A DNA stretch of 64,000 bases, from contig JAVSML010000978.1 of assembly GCA_038503035.1 (NCBI GenBank), forward strand, positions 613,623-677,622, given 5' to 3'. The notes below the pieces were generated by a model. That model saw only the letters and a list, made by a program, of their open reading frames with translations. It was not told the origin of the DNA and made no database searches. The first letter of the stretch is position 1, and the number at the start of each line of letters is the position of its first letter. Below are positions 1 through 12,553 of the stretch, one piece after another. The translations under genes and the position numbers were made by a program. Origin of the DNA: Crocodylus rhombifer (Eukaryota; Chordata; Crocodylia; Crocodylidae).

Positions 1-1634
1 GGTTAGAAATCTAAACGGTAGCACTTAAATTTCTAATTACCTTTGCCTGCAACATTTCAGGCATAGAAGAAAGCCCTATTCCTCCAGTAAACTGCATGGA
101 GGAACACCTGGCTCCAGGCTGGAGTCCCACTGGTTTCAGTACAAGAGTCCAAGGTACCAAGAAGGCCCTTTTCAGTATAAGACCCATAATTACAAATATT
201 TGTCTCACAGTGGGATGAGGAGGTGGAGGGGGACATGTGTCCTTTTTGACTTTCCATGCTGAGCCCAGGCAGCTCAACATTTCTGAATTTTCAAAATGGC
301 TGTGATGGAAGAGAGGTTATTCAGCAACAAGGAACTGGTTTTCACCAGCGAGGAAAAGGAACATTCTTTTCTCTTGGCTGTTTTTATGAGTAACGTAGCT
401 TTGAGACACCATAGTGCATCCCTTTAGTCCCACTGCTCGGAGCACGTGTCTTTATAAGAAACTTGAAGGAGCATATATTTGGCATGTTCTTGGAGGACTA
501 CAGGGAAAATAAGATAGATGTTTTGTGCCTGAATATCAGTTTGTAGTGGCTGCTGTAAAGGTGCAGCCAACAGTTTCATTAGCAGAAGGGAATTCTCAGG
601 GAGCGTGCTTAAGGGTCCCAGGGATGGGAAGGGATGGAGTACTTTACCTGATTTTCAGCTAATTCAGAGGTTCCTGCAGGACTCCTGCAGCCAGCATAAT
701 TTAGAGCAGTCCTCAGGGTCCTTTAAAGTTACACTGGGGATCATTTTGACATCTGTTTTGCACCGTGTCAGGGGAACAGAAAGGTGACTGGGAGTCATCA
801 TCTTCCACTCTCCACAGCTGTGCCCAGAGTACATAATCATCCCAGCTGGGAATCTGGTCAGTATGTTTTTGCTGCTACATTTTTGAGTCAATTGTTGATT
901 TCTTATCTAAGGCAAATATTTTCTTTCTCTTAAGTACTTCCCCTGAAAACCTTATTAATGTTACACTAAAAGAGTAATGTATTGTAAGAAATGATGGATG
1001 GATCTGGTGATGCACTCAGTTTCCTTATTAAGGCCTTTACTGTGCACGTATGACTTGACATCACCAGGGTCATGCGTGTGTGTATAATTATGCAGCTGCT
1101 TAAGGTGCTATAGAACCAGGACCCTGAATACAAAGGACAGAAAGCCACAATCCTATTTGCTGGCTGCAACTGAGATAACAAACAAAAGTATAAACAGGGA
1201 GCCCTCCAAGACTCAGAACAGCAAGGAAAAAAGTGGCACCCAATATGCTTTTATCAAATCCAGTGTCTTAAGATAAAAAACCTAAATGGAAAAGATGAAG
1301 CAATCTCAAAAGCTAATAGATGCACATGAAGCAAGGCTGGTTGCTGTAATCATTTAAAAAACAAAGAAGGAGTCTGGGAACATTATTGGCATTTCTTTAC
1401 AAGCCTAGTGTGGGTCATTAACTTATAAAGAGTTCCTCTGAGCAAGTAATACCTGAAGGGATGTTATGAAAATATGTTGAAAATGCTAAACTATTTAAGC
1501 CATCTTAAAAATGTGTATGTTTTAATAAGAAACAAATATTCCAACCTTTTTACCTATATATGCCTTAGCTGTACACAGAGTCACAGTCTGAACTGTAATG
1601 ACACTGACATCTGGAATACTAGATTGATTCCTAC
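1..1634 (-). other. NPR3 intron 4, 5' portion
   Basis: Begins with the gtagga donor at 1629-1634. I read all frames for the next NPR3 exon (expected to encode the segment after NRT-Y-E-G, leading to the membrane span) and found nothing like it. The stretch is ordinary AT-leaning DNA with no transposon I can name. Confidence 0.85.
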
Positions 1635-1770
1635 CTTCATATGTCCTGTTCCGTGTCTGCTGAATAATTTTTGCTCCATCCTTCTTACTATAGCCATACC
1701 TCAGGACTTCGCGTAATGCCAGAGCATAGAGAAGAATGGCATCATGGAATCCTTCCACAAACATATTAAC
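1635..1770 (-). CDS. NPR3: NPR3 exon 4: ectodomain segment
   Basis: A 136-bp exon coding for residues 335-379 plus the first base of codon 380. The acceptor is ttgtttttag|GTT and the donor is GAAG|gtagga, phase 1. It reads [20 protein letters not shown], then [18 protein letters not shown], and ends NRTYEG, with a conserved N-glycosylation sequon at N375. Residue 374 is Arg (codon CGG, minus strand) where the human protein as I recall it has Trp (TGG), a single C/T change. This is the last exon in the window; the phase-1 donor predicts that the next exon lies to the left of base 1 and begins by completing a glycine codon. Confidence 0.96.
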
Positions 1771-2669
1771 CTAAAAACAATACAACAGCATTTGACAATA
1801 AGCCACATGAAAAAAAATACTTATTTTTACACTGGATTAGACTCTACAACCCTTATGCAAGTTAGGTAACATGTACAGCTATAGTTTATAGACCTATTAG
1901 ATTAGTAAAACTGGAGCCCCAGCTTGAGTCCCAGAAACCCACATATGGTTAGCTGTCTGTTTTATACAGCACACCTCACAGATTGGAAAATATCCTCGCT
2001 TTATCGTGCTTTTGGAGAGAGGAAGTTTTTCTGATTATGCTGATGGATTTGTTTGTTTAATGATTACTCCCTCTATTTCTGCTGATTCTGGATCTTGCTC
2101 AACAGACCATCTCTCCACTAGCAAATGAACAACAGAGCGAACTGTTTACCCTGTACAGTAACATTCTCTGGAGCTGCCAGAAAAAAAGTTTCCCATTTTT
2201 TATGGCTATTTCAGAAATGGCATGAGCTAAATGAAATGTCACTTTCCAGTACAAATTCACAAAACAAACACCCCATATTATAAAGCAGTGCTGCCCTTCC
2301 AAGGAGTGAAACTGTAATTTCACACTCTTGCAGCTAGATTTAAGGCTCTTAGCCTCTCTGTGCTTCCCCATTTGATAGCAAGAAGAGTTGAACAGTACAA
2401 AAATGATGTGGGCTAAGTTCAGAGGGTGATGGTAAACAAAAAGAAAAAAGAAAAAGTGTCTTGGTGCTGGATCTGGATATTTTCATTTTTCCTGGTTCAG
2501 CTACAAGCTGAAACTTGACCTGGAGGCCCCTGACAGATGTTCATTTAAATGCATCATGGGATCTGATCCCAACAATCGCACCTCCTGCCATATCACATGT
2601 GCATGGAAGGAGGCCAGATTCTGGGATTGGGGATCAGTTCCCAATTATGCCCAACTTCTCAGTGCAGGT

Positions 2670-2697
2670 GGAGCCCAAGAGTATAATTTTGGGCTCC
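2670..2697. repeat. Short inverted repeat inside a probable interspersed repeat
   Basis: GGAGCCCAA (2670-2678) and TTGGGCTCC (2689-2697) form a perfect 9-bp stem around a 10-nt loop. The surrounding 2460-2760 region also carries mirrored CCAATT/AATTGG words, suggesting a decayed palindromic DNA element, but I cannot find its ends. Confidence 0.35.
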
Positions 2698-5600
2698 CTC
2701 TGCATTAGCAAATTGAAAATTGGGTGTCCAAACGCCCAGAGCCGGGGTTGACAATCAGCCAATTGTCAGAATGAGCCAGGGACAGCACCAGGGTCTGGTA
2801 TATGGAATAAGTTTATGGCTTGTTTATTATTTTATTGTGCCTTGAATTGGTGCACATATAGCACTATTGTCAATTAGGCTGTAATCACCATGTTAATCAT
2901 ACCATAAATGTAACATGTAGAGGGGGTCTTGAGGTCAAAACCAAAACTCAGGACTTGGCCACCAGACCCTGCTCTAATAAATGTGCAAGTAGTTTATGTA
3001 ATTTTTCACTGTAGTGGAGTGAGTGTCCTTATGATTAGGTTCTTGCATCATGCTCGTCTCTCCGGTTCTCTTTGCTCCCCTCTCTTCTCATGGTCTTTTC
3101 TATGGCCCCACAAATATATAATTATCCATGTAAAGTAAAACAAGACTAAACACACCTCTGAATACCCTCTAGTTTGGTCCTTGCAGTAACCTTGTGGAAA
3201 CTGGGAGATATAGGGTTAATATATTCAGACACAGGAGAAAACTAAAGAGTCTGGGTAAGAACTGTAGTCATTGGCCAGAAAAAGGGTGCATCTTTATCAG
3301 CTGTGTTTTGCATAGGGCCTGATGTAGTAGGTGTGCTCCAAATGCCTACTGGATTGGGCCCTGCCAGTAAGAGAGGCAATGGGATAGCTAGTTTGTAAAT
3401 GCCATCAAAGTTCATGGATCTAGCTTCTCAGTGCTACCACATTTAGGAAGGACTGGATATGCTCAGCATCAGGCATTCAGGCACCTGGGGAATTTTATTG
3501 ATGAAAACTTAGGCAACCAAAGCAGACTTTGGCAGACTTTAGGTGCAATCTGCAATCCAAAAAACCCCTGTTCAGCAGCTGCTATCCTCAGAAGTGCCTG
3601 AACTTAGTGGGCACCTCTGTTCATCTGAAAGTTTCCACACTGCCTGCGTTTCTGCCTTCTGAATGTTTGTTCAACTGTCCTGGTCTGAGCAGTTTGATGC
3701 CTAGCTCCTATTGCAATCCAGCAACGAGGAGGACCCATGCCTGAATCTCTGGAGGATCCTAATTTCTGTAGGTGCATTCAGGATGTCCTCAATGCACACC
3801 AACACCACTGAATTTAACACAGTTAGTTTCTTTAAAAAACACAGCTACCAGGGGAAGAAGTGGTGCTTACGCTTTATATAATACCCAAGCTTAGAAAGGG
3901 CACAGTGATGGAGTAGGTAAGAGGTCTTTTTATGATTCTAGAAGCATGAATGCAAGCCCTGCTCTGGACTTGTGCTGAAGACTGCCCCTAGTCAACCAGT
4001 TATATATAGGCCATTTGGGTTGTGGGGGTGAGGGGTCAAAGGCAGCTGGATGTGAGGCTGGTTGCCTCATTCCCATGATGTGTGCCACTGGCTGCAGAAA
4101 CTGGTGTGCCTTGCCTTAACCATGGTAGTCTTATGGGCTCCTGGGCTAAGGAAAATCTGGGTTCCAGGCCTCATCTTCTTCCATCAACAGTGCACTAATA
4201 GAATAATTGAAAGGAAGAGCAGGTAACACCCCTTCTCATGTGACTGGGTCACTGTGCAGAAAGACATGCCAAGAGGGCCTGACTCTAAAGTCTAGAGCTC
4301 AGGGTGCTCACTGAGGAAAGGGGTGTCCTGGTTTCTGATCCCTGCTCTCAAGGCTATTTCTGCTTCTTATCCAATGGTTGTTTAATGGAAAATTCATGAA
4401 CACTCTTGGGAGATAGCAAGTCCTTTCCTAGCTAAATATCCTAACCACTAGACAGCAGAGTCAGGCTCTCCTCTCGCTTGATCTAACCCACGAGCCTTTC
4501 CAAGATGGTGTCCTAGCCTCAACAGGAGTGATGCAGGGTGGCCTCCCGTTGCCCCAACCAACCTACCCTGTAATTTGGTGCTTAGGACACTTCCTTGGGA
4601 TGTGAATGATGTGGATTTCATTCCTCTCCAATTGAAAGGGATTAAATTTACAAGAATTGGATTTATTATGCTTGACAGCATTGCTGTGTGTTTGTGTGCG
4701 TTTATGTGCGCATACGTGCTCACTCTGCAAACCCTTAAAAGAGGAGAGCAGAACATGTGCTCTCCTGATAAGGGAAGGAGAGAACATACTTTACTTCTGC
4801 ACAAGAGACCCCCATGTTCATGACTGTGTCCAGAGTGCAGCCAGTATGGGTCTCCTTGTACCCTTACACCACTGTGTACCCATGACACAGTCAAACACAG
4901 TCTTAAATTGTGCCCTAGAATTTCGTTTCTTACATTAAAAAAAATGGGAAAAAAGGGGGGGGGGAATTAGGAATTTAAAGGAAAATGGCTTTGACTCCAG
5001 TGGGATTACTCATGTGAACACTTACTATTGCAATTAAGGGTTGCACGTTCTAATCTAAATTTGCAATCTCCCTGGATTCTCCCCATACATTTCATTTTAT
5101 GGTGCCTGAAGCCTAGATTTTAAACCTCAAGGGTTAGGAGCTGTCTTTTATATTTGTGTTTTGTACATAGCAACTTAGCTGTGCCAGTACTTAGCAAATG
5201 GCTACCTAAAAATAACTAATTCCAGATGACACTGTAAATTACATTAGGAGCTTGAATTAAAGTCTGGACCCATTACATGGCAATAGGCATTTAAGCACTC
5301 TAAATTGTTCAGTGTTCTTCTTCTGTAAGCAAAAGCTCACATATCAAAACCACAACACATCCTGGCTTGGTGCAAAGTAATTCAGAATGAATTATCTTTT
5401 CAGCCAAAAGGAGGGTGGTCCCATTCACTCACAGTTTAGTTATACTAGAAAAGTGCTTGCCAATAGTACAACTGGCCAATGAATAAGCAAAGATTTGGGT
5501 TTGTAATGTGGTCTCTTCGTGATGTCTGGTGAAAAACACCCCTCTGCAACACATGCTACTGCTTAGAAACAATATTTATTTTACCATTAACTTCAGTGCA

Positions 5601-8064
5601 TTTAAACAGTTAGACATCCAGAAACACAAAGAGCTGTTCAAACTCTCTCAGTTTTACCTGAACGTATAAATTCCAAAAGATAATATGTAGTAAAGTAAAT
5701 AAACACTCCGTAGATAATAAAGAATTCCATAGTCAATTGTCTGCATTAAACTAATCAAGTTCCTTTTTATGTAATTGTGCACAGGATATTTTTTCACCCC
5801 TTGAACCAGTTGCATAGTTAATCCTGGTTCTTATGCTGCTAGAATTAAAGTTTCTCTGACATCTGCCTTGGGGCTGCAGAGGTTTTAAATCTCACCTGTG
5901 TTTCATTTAAGAAAATGCGTCAAACATTTGGAAAAAGAAAGCAGCCATTGCCATAGGAGAAGGAAATATTTCATGTTTATGAACTTCAGAAGAATTCAGT
6001 ACAAAGTCTACAAGGAAGCTAAAGAGTAAAGCTACCAGGAAACAAAGTTATCCTTACCTTAGGAGGAAGCAATTGAGAAAAAATGGACTCTATAACAGCC
6101 GTTCTAGGGGAGACTGTAAAGAGCTGCCTGAGAGAAAGTGTACTATAGGCCAATTCTTGCTGCTGATGATATTAGAGGGCTTTAATTTTTCATGGGTCAG
6201 AAAAGGACAGTGCTGGGTAACTACTTTATGCACCACGCTTGGGCTCTGGGATGATCAAACGTCAGCTTTCATGGAAGTGACACTCATTTTGTCATGAGAA
6301 AGAATGAGCTGTTTGGGTTGCTCTGCATCCCTGCTGGCTGATTTATAGTTTGATGTTGGCATCAGCTTTCAGGAAAGCAATTTGTCTCTTCTTTTGTCCA
6401 TGGCAGAGGCATTCCAATGTAACACGTTAATTTGCCAACTGTCATCAGCTGTCAAAATCCGTTTAGTCAGCTAATTGATCAATGTGTGAGTAACATCCAA
6501 AATCAGTTTAAAAACCTTTGCTGTAAAAGCTGAGTGAAGAAATGGTTTCACTGTGCAGAATTCAATGCCCATGGACATGGCTTGGGGCTTTATACAGCTA
6601 GTCATTCAGCTCTCCAGGTCAGGCTTTGAATCTGTCTTATGGCGCAATATGAAGAGCAGTTGTGTGGGTCTTAGTCTTCTCCCCTTTTTAAGCCCCGCTT
6701 TACCTGGAGTGGATTTAGCCCTGCTTCAGCTGATAGGTGTAGACAGGGGCCCACATCAAAACCATAATTCCAGACTTCCTTCTCCCAGTGCAAATTTAGA
6801 CGTTTGGCTTGTCACCTCAGCTTGGAAATGGAGCACTGTCTCTGTTGTGGGTCTGCAACAATGGCTTTCTTCTCTGTTTAAAACAGTGTTCAGGGTAAGA
6901 ACTTTCCACTTGAAGAGGATTGAACATTCTTGTCTTGTAAGAACTTGTTTCTTGAAAGATACAGAGGTTATACCTTATGAAAGGTTAGTCTCCACCTAGG
7001 ATCAAAGGTTAAATCCAAAGCTGTGTTCTAATTATGTTAATTTATTTTACTTTGCTATTCAATTCATCTTTGGGGAGAAATCCTTACTTATGGCAACATT
7101 TTTTTTTTTTGCTGAGTCCATTCTCCCATCTCAAAGGGCTGATTCAAATACATCTGAGCTTTGGAGAAGCTTGAATCTCAGCTTCATGACACCAGCCCAG
7201 TTCTAGCATGTAGTGGTAGTTCTAGCGGAGCTGTGCAGGGAAATTTTTCAAACATTTAAAAACTGGACCAAAATATCTCATGCAGCACACAGAGCCAGTC
7301 CATGGGTCTAATGCAGCATGCAGGGCTTGTCTGTGGTTCCAGTCCAGCCTGTGAACTGGCCCTCAGCTCTTTATCCAGCCCACAGGGCCAGATGAGTTTG
7401 ATACTCCTGGTGGAGAGCCACAAAAGTGTGCAAACTGCAATATCTACGTAGCTGAAAGCAACAATCAAACGCATGTTATTCCATTCGTTTTCCCTTTCTA
7501 CTGTATTAAATCATCTGCTACTACCAAAAAGGACCCTCCAAGGAAATTAGGTGCAACAGCTATATTAATGCCAAATTATGTGTTCTGATTTTACATGCAC
7601 AAACATCAGGCAATTCAAAGTTACAGTTCTGCAAGCTGTAGTGCAATCACACTGTATACACTTGGTAAGGTGTTAACAGCTTATACAGCAATGCAAAATA
7701 CTACCTATGTGGAAGACAGCCAAGTAATAGCTACATGGGACCCAAACATTTCAATATCCTACTTAGTGCAAAAACACTGCTAAACAGCCTAAGTCACACT
7801 GTTGTTTCTCACAGCAATATAGCTTTTTAATGCTTGGTGAGGGTCTGGCTATCAGTCTCAACAGATCTATGTGAAATAAATAACATTTTCAAACTTGAAT
7901 ACCTAAATGTAGACTCCAATTCCACAGTAGGATAACCAGTGCCCTGATTCACAACTGCTGGGAAGCTACTGCTCTCTGTGACTTCAGTGAGAGATGTGGG
8001 TGGCCTGAAAAGAATCAGGGTATTTTACACAATTAACATGGATGTAAGAGCTTGATCTAAAGCT

Positions 8065-8102
8065 CACTGAAGTCAATAGAAATGTTTCCATTGACTTCAG
8101 TG
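8065..8102. repeat. Palindromic 'GACTTCAGTG' repeat, well-preserved copy
   Basis: CACTGAAGTCAAT (8065-8077) and ATTGACTTCAGTG (8090-8102) form a perfect 13-bp stem with a 12-nt loop. The core words CACTGAAGTCAAT / ATTGACTTCAGTG recur in degenerate form elsewhere in the window (for example near 25590, 36870 and 42270), as expected for an old palindromic repeat family common in reptile DNA. Confidence 0.55.
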
Positions 8103-9564
8103 GCTCTTGAATTGAACCCAGGTACCTAACTTCTGGCACTCAAGTTTGTATCCAATGTTTCCACAGGAAATGTTACCTGATTTCAGCATTGTGAATATTG
8201 CAAAGCATTGTGAGTATTGCAAATAAAACTGAGTGTAGTTTAGTGAGTCTCTGCTGACGTACAGTTTTGTATCAAACCACAATACATTATTATGAACCAC
8301 AGCATATGCTACTGTGTATATAGAATATAGTGCAAAAGAGCAAAGAGGCAAGCTATGTCTGTTTATTCACAGAAAGCAAGCTTTGGGAGTAATTTTTGTC
8401 ACACAGAGGAACATACATTTTTACGTAAGATTTTCACTTTCAGAGAGGGCTTCAGGCCTTCCCAGTTGCCCTTCAGTATAACTCTATTCATGGACAGCAC
8501 TACTAGTATTACACTCCTTTTTCTGTGGCTCCAAATCACCTTCTCTTCTGTGATCAGATTGTGGTAACTTCTAAGTTTCTCTCTGCTGTTGAGTATGATG
8601 TGTACGAGGTGTCATGGTCACTTCACCCACAACCATGATGTCTGGTTGGTTGTGTGGCATGGTATGACCCATGCTGCTTGTTTATAAATGTTGGCTTTGT
8701 CATTTTCCAGCACTCCTGTTGGCTGTGCTTATATAGAGGGCTGATCCCATAGATCAGGTTTTTTTTAGCCAATGGCTGATGTATTACTTTGACTACAGAA
8801 TTGTGCCAGACCAGCATATTCCTGACTAGCATGGACCTGGATCCTGCTTAGAAAAATGGCAGATTATTACATTTGTGAGGCTGCATAGTCTGTACACATC
8901 AGGCATGTCTTCTTTCAGGTTATTGTTTCTGTAAGTGATGGTTGCAGCTCTCTGGTCCTTTCATTATGGAGTCCTCCATATTTCAATCATGTGTTGACAG
9001 ATTTGGTCTATGGGAAGCACACAAACAAACCCACCAACCATGTCATTTCTCTATCTCTTTCTGAGCTGACCTTGTCATTTCCACTTGTGGTGCTTCTCTT
9101 CCCATGCCCTTAGATGTGAAATCCAAAGGAGCCCAAACAACATCATGGGGTACGAGTGAGTTTTTACTTAAGTTAATTCCTCACTTTACCACCGAACTAT
9201 TGCTCAAACTTCAACAGTCCTCTTCCCTTCCTCTTACAATATGCAGCCTCTTACTGGTCCTTGCAATACCTTGTTAAAAGGCATCATCACCTTCATGTCT
9301 ATGGATATTAACTCAGATGTTTATGGCTGTATTTTTTGTTTCTGCAATGTAATTCAGTCTTCAAAGGGGCATCCCAATCTACTGACATCCTTCTTGATTG
9401 CCATTCTTTGTATTTTGTTATATTTGCTCCCTAGAAATTGCTTTATTCCCAAATATTTGTAAAACTGCTCTATGCCCAGTAATTTAAGATGGTTTTATCC
9501 ACAAGCTCCAAGTTAGCTAGCCTAACCACACCTCAGCATTGGACAGGTAGTACAGCACGTTTGT

Positions 9565-9725
9565 CCAACTGGCAGCTCACCCTCCTCTCCCCGCTGCCAG
9601 AGAGGCAGGTGAGTCAGCGGGATGTGTGTATGACACGGGAGTTTAATCAGCCCTAAATAGAAGCAGTGTTTTTTAAAACTCACCACTTCAATTTAGGGCC
9701 CCCGTTTTGTCTACACACACCCTTA
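9565..9725 (-). mobile_element. MITE-like fragment, same family as 19706-20361
   Basis: Read on the minus strand this segment aligns by eye with 19715-19860. Shared blocks are the end GTAGACAAAACGGGGGCC, then CCTAAATTGAAG, a short hairpin, ACCTGCCTCTCTGG, and GAGGGTGAGCTGCC. It appears to keep only one end of the element. Confidence 0.5.
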
Positions 9726-9884
9726 TAGATCTGAAATCCTTTAGATGACTTAACATCTGACAATTTTAGCTTCTTCAGTGTGATCCTTTCCACGAATTTC
9801 AGCGCTGTCCAGAACCTCTTGATATTATTACACCAGCATCTGCACTTCAGAGATTTCTACAAGTAGCTCTGAACATACCTTCCT

Positions 9885-12278
9885 ATCGTGGTTGCAAAGC
9901 TTCCTATTGTGTGTGGATGACCTCTACCTGACTCAAGAAGTCTACGGGCCAATGAGAGGTAAAGTGCTGCTCAACTTGGTACTGGCTACTGGGGATGACC
10001 TAATTGGCAACCTAGTGATCGATGGGAAAATGGGTGACAGCGACCACGAGCTGATCACCTTCACCATCCGCCATAAAGCTGGCAAGTCAGTCAACAACAC
10101 GGAAGTCCTCGGCTTCAGGAAAAGCCGACTTTGACAAGCTCAGGAGGCTTGTCAGTCAGGCCCTAAGGGACCACGACCCTAGGGGGAGGGGAGTTCAAGA
10201 AGAGTGGTTGCTCCTCAAGGGAGCGATCCTCAATGCACAAGCTAATTCTATTCCATCTCAGAGGAAAGGCAGCAAGAGGACACAGCAGCCCCCCTGGCTC
10301 TCCAGGGACCTAGCAGACCTCCTGAGGCTAAAAAGAAAGGCCCACAAAGGATGGAGGATGGGATTCACCTCCAAGGAGGATTATTCTGCACTGGTCCAGT
10401 CCTGCAGGGAGCGAACCAGGAAAGCCAAGGCTGCAACTGAACTCCAGCTAACTTAGAGCATCAAGAACAATAAAAAGTCCTTTTTCAGATATGTGGGGAG
10501 CTGGAGGAAAAGCAAGGGCAATGTTGGACCCCTGATGAACCAGATGGGGCAACTGACAACTGACACCCAGGAAAAAACCAACCTATTAAATGGGTACTTT
10601 GTGTCAGTCTTTCATCAGTCCCATGGGACGCCCATGCCCACTACAGGACAGGGAGGTCCAGGTGAGGGAGATCCCCTGCCCTCCATCAATGCTGACCTTG
10701 TGAAGAAACACCATGAGAGGCTGGATACCTTCAAGTCAGCCGGCCCTAACAATCTACACCCCAGGGTACTCAAGGAGCTGGCGACCATAATAGTCCAGCT
10801 GCTGGCATGGATCTTTGAAAACTCCTGGTGCTCTGGTGTAGTGCCCGAAGACTGGAAGAAGGCCAATGTGGTACCTATCTTCAAGAAAGGGAGGAAAGTG
10901 GATCCAGCTAACTACAGGCCCATCAGCCTGACTTCTATCCTGGGGAAGATCTTAGAAAAGTTTTTTAAAGAGGTCATCCTTAATGGACTGGCCGACTCAA
11001 ACATCCTGAGGGATAGCGAGCATGGGTTTATTGCGGGTAGGTCTTGTTTGATCAATCTCATTTCCTTCTACGACCAGGTGACGTATCACCTGGACAAGGG
11101 AGAAGAGATTGATGTCATATATCTTGACTTAAAAAAAGCCTTCGATCTGGTATCCCATGATCACCTCTTGCCGAAACTGGCCAATTGTGGCCTTGGGTCC
11201 ACCACGATCCACTGGCTGGGAAACTGGCTCCATGGTCGGACCCAGAGGGTAGTAACTGACGGAAGTCAATCATCATGGTGCCCTGTGACCAGTGGGGTCC
11301 CTGTCCTTGGACCCATATTGTTCAACGTCTTCATTAATGATGCGGACATTGGAGTCAGAAGTGGACTGGCCAAGTTCGCTGATGACACCAAACTTTGGGG
11401 CAAAGCATCCACATCTGAAGACAGGTGGGTGATCCAGGCTGACCTGGACAGGCTCAGCAAATGGGCGGACGAGAACCCAATAGTGTTTAACACTGAAAAA
11501 TGCAAGGTTCTCTACCTTGGAAGGAAAAACCTGCAGCATCCTTATAGGCTCGGCAGTGCTATGCTGGCTAGCATTACAGAAGAAAGAGACTTGGGGGTCA
11601 TCATTGACCACAAGATGAACATGAGCGTGCAATGCAATACTGCGGCTACTAAAGTGACCAAAACACTGGCTTACATCCATAGATGCTTCTCAAGCAAATC
11701 CTGGGACGTCATTCTCCCCTTGTACTTGGCCTTGGTGAGGCCGCAGCTGGAGTACTGCGTCCAGTTTTGGGCTCCACAATTCAAAAAGGATGTGGAGAAG
11801 CTTGAGAGAGTCCAGAGAAGAGCCACGCACATGATCAGAGGTCAGGAAAACAGCCCTTACGATGACAGGCTGAGAGCCATGGGGCTCTTTAGCCTGGAAA
11901 AGCGCAGGCTCAGGGGTGATCTGATGGCCACCTATAAGTTTATCGGGGTGACTGCCAGGATTTGGGGGAACATTTGTTCACCAGAGCGCCCCAAGGGATG
12001 ATGAGGTTGAACGGTTATAAACTACTGCAAGACCGTTTCAGACTAGACATAAGGAGGAATTTCTTTACTGTTCAAGCCCCCGAGGTTTGGAACAGCCTGC
12101 CATCGGAGGTGGTTTAGGCACCTACATTGAACACCTTCAAGAGTAAATTGGATGCTTATCTTGCTGGGATCCTATGACCCCAGCTGACTTCCTGCCCTTC
12201 GGGTGAGGGGCTGGACTCGATGATTTTCCGAGGTCCCTTTCAGCTCTAATGTCTATGAAATCTATGTGTATGAAATCT
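9885..12278 (+). mobile_element. CR1-clade LINE, 5'-truncated, with readable endonuclease tail and reverse transcriptase
   Basis: A non-LTR retrotransposon copy. From 9892 the translation gives the end of the apurinic-type endonuclease (DDLYLTQEV ... GDSDHELITFTI, about 9920-10070), then the linker and a full reverse transcriptase region (10493-12001). The 3' end has the CR1 signature: GGGCTGGACTCGATGATTTT, then GGTCCCTTTCAGCTCTAATG, followed by a short tail of TCTATGAAATCTATG-type repeats at about 12250-12278, a style I associate with crocodilian CR1. The copy is disabled: a single-base insertion near 10120 shifts the frame after the endonuclease, an in-frame TAG lies at 10454-10456, a 9-bp deletion removes part of a reverse transcriptase block near 11300, and another frameshift occurs near 11960. 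It lies opposite in strand to NPR3. Confidence 0.92.
10493..12001 (+). pseudogene. CR1 ORF2 reverse transcriptase, long open remnant
   Basis: A 502-codon open stretch in the LINE; the same frame extends upstream to about 10130 if the TAG at 10454 is ignored. Reverse transcriptase landmarks in order: KKANVVPIFKKGRKVDPANY with the following RPISLTS (about 10855-10935), GFIAGRSC (about 11028), the catalytic YLDLKKAFD motif (about 11120), LGPILFNVFIND (about 11310), FADDTKLW as the active-site variant of the usual YXDD box (about 11378), and CKVLYLGRKN (about 11500). The block that in other CR1 copies reads GVPQGSVLG is GVPVLG here, a loss of three residues; the second CR1 in this window (34256-35275) keeps the full block. 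The enzyme would be expected to be inactive. Length and openness suggest a fairly recent insertion. Confidence 0.9.
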
Positions 12279-12553
12279 ACCTGGCCTAGGACCTTTCCAG
12301 TCTTGCAGTTTTGCTAACACTTCAGAAAAAGCTTTCTTGGTGATACCATTTTTCATTATTATTTATCCCTCCACCATTCAGGATCTCAGAGGGGGAACAC
12401 ATGTATACCTAACATTAACCAATGGGCGAGTGAGTTTAGAATGAAGTTTAGGTTGTTATCATCTTCCTTAGACTTCTAGAGGATCAGTGACCCTTTATGA
12501 AAGACCCACAGTCTCATAACAGAGCCACTTTCCATTTACATGTTGCTGTAGTG

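Noticed and set aside
1..1500. Search for NPR3 exon 5 and the membrane-span exon
   Set aside because: No frame on the minus strand shows the expected continuation or a hydrophobic span flanked by splice sites.
4448..4894. 148-codon minus-strand open frame
   Set aside because: No domain or family resemblance, and it overlaps other chance frames on both strands.
6553..6999. 148-codon + strand open frame in intron 3
   Set aside because: No recognisable motif, no splice context, ordinary composition; compatible with chance.
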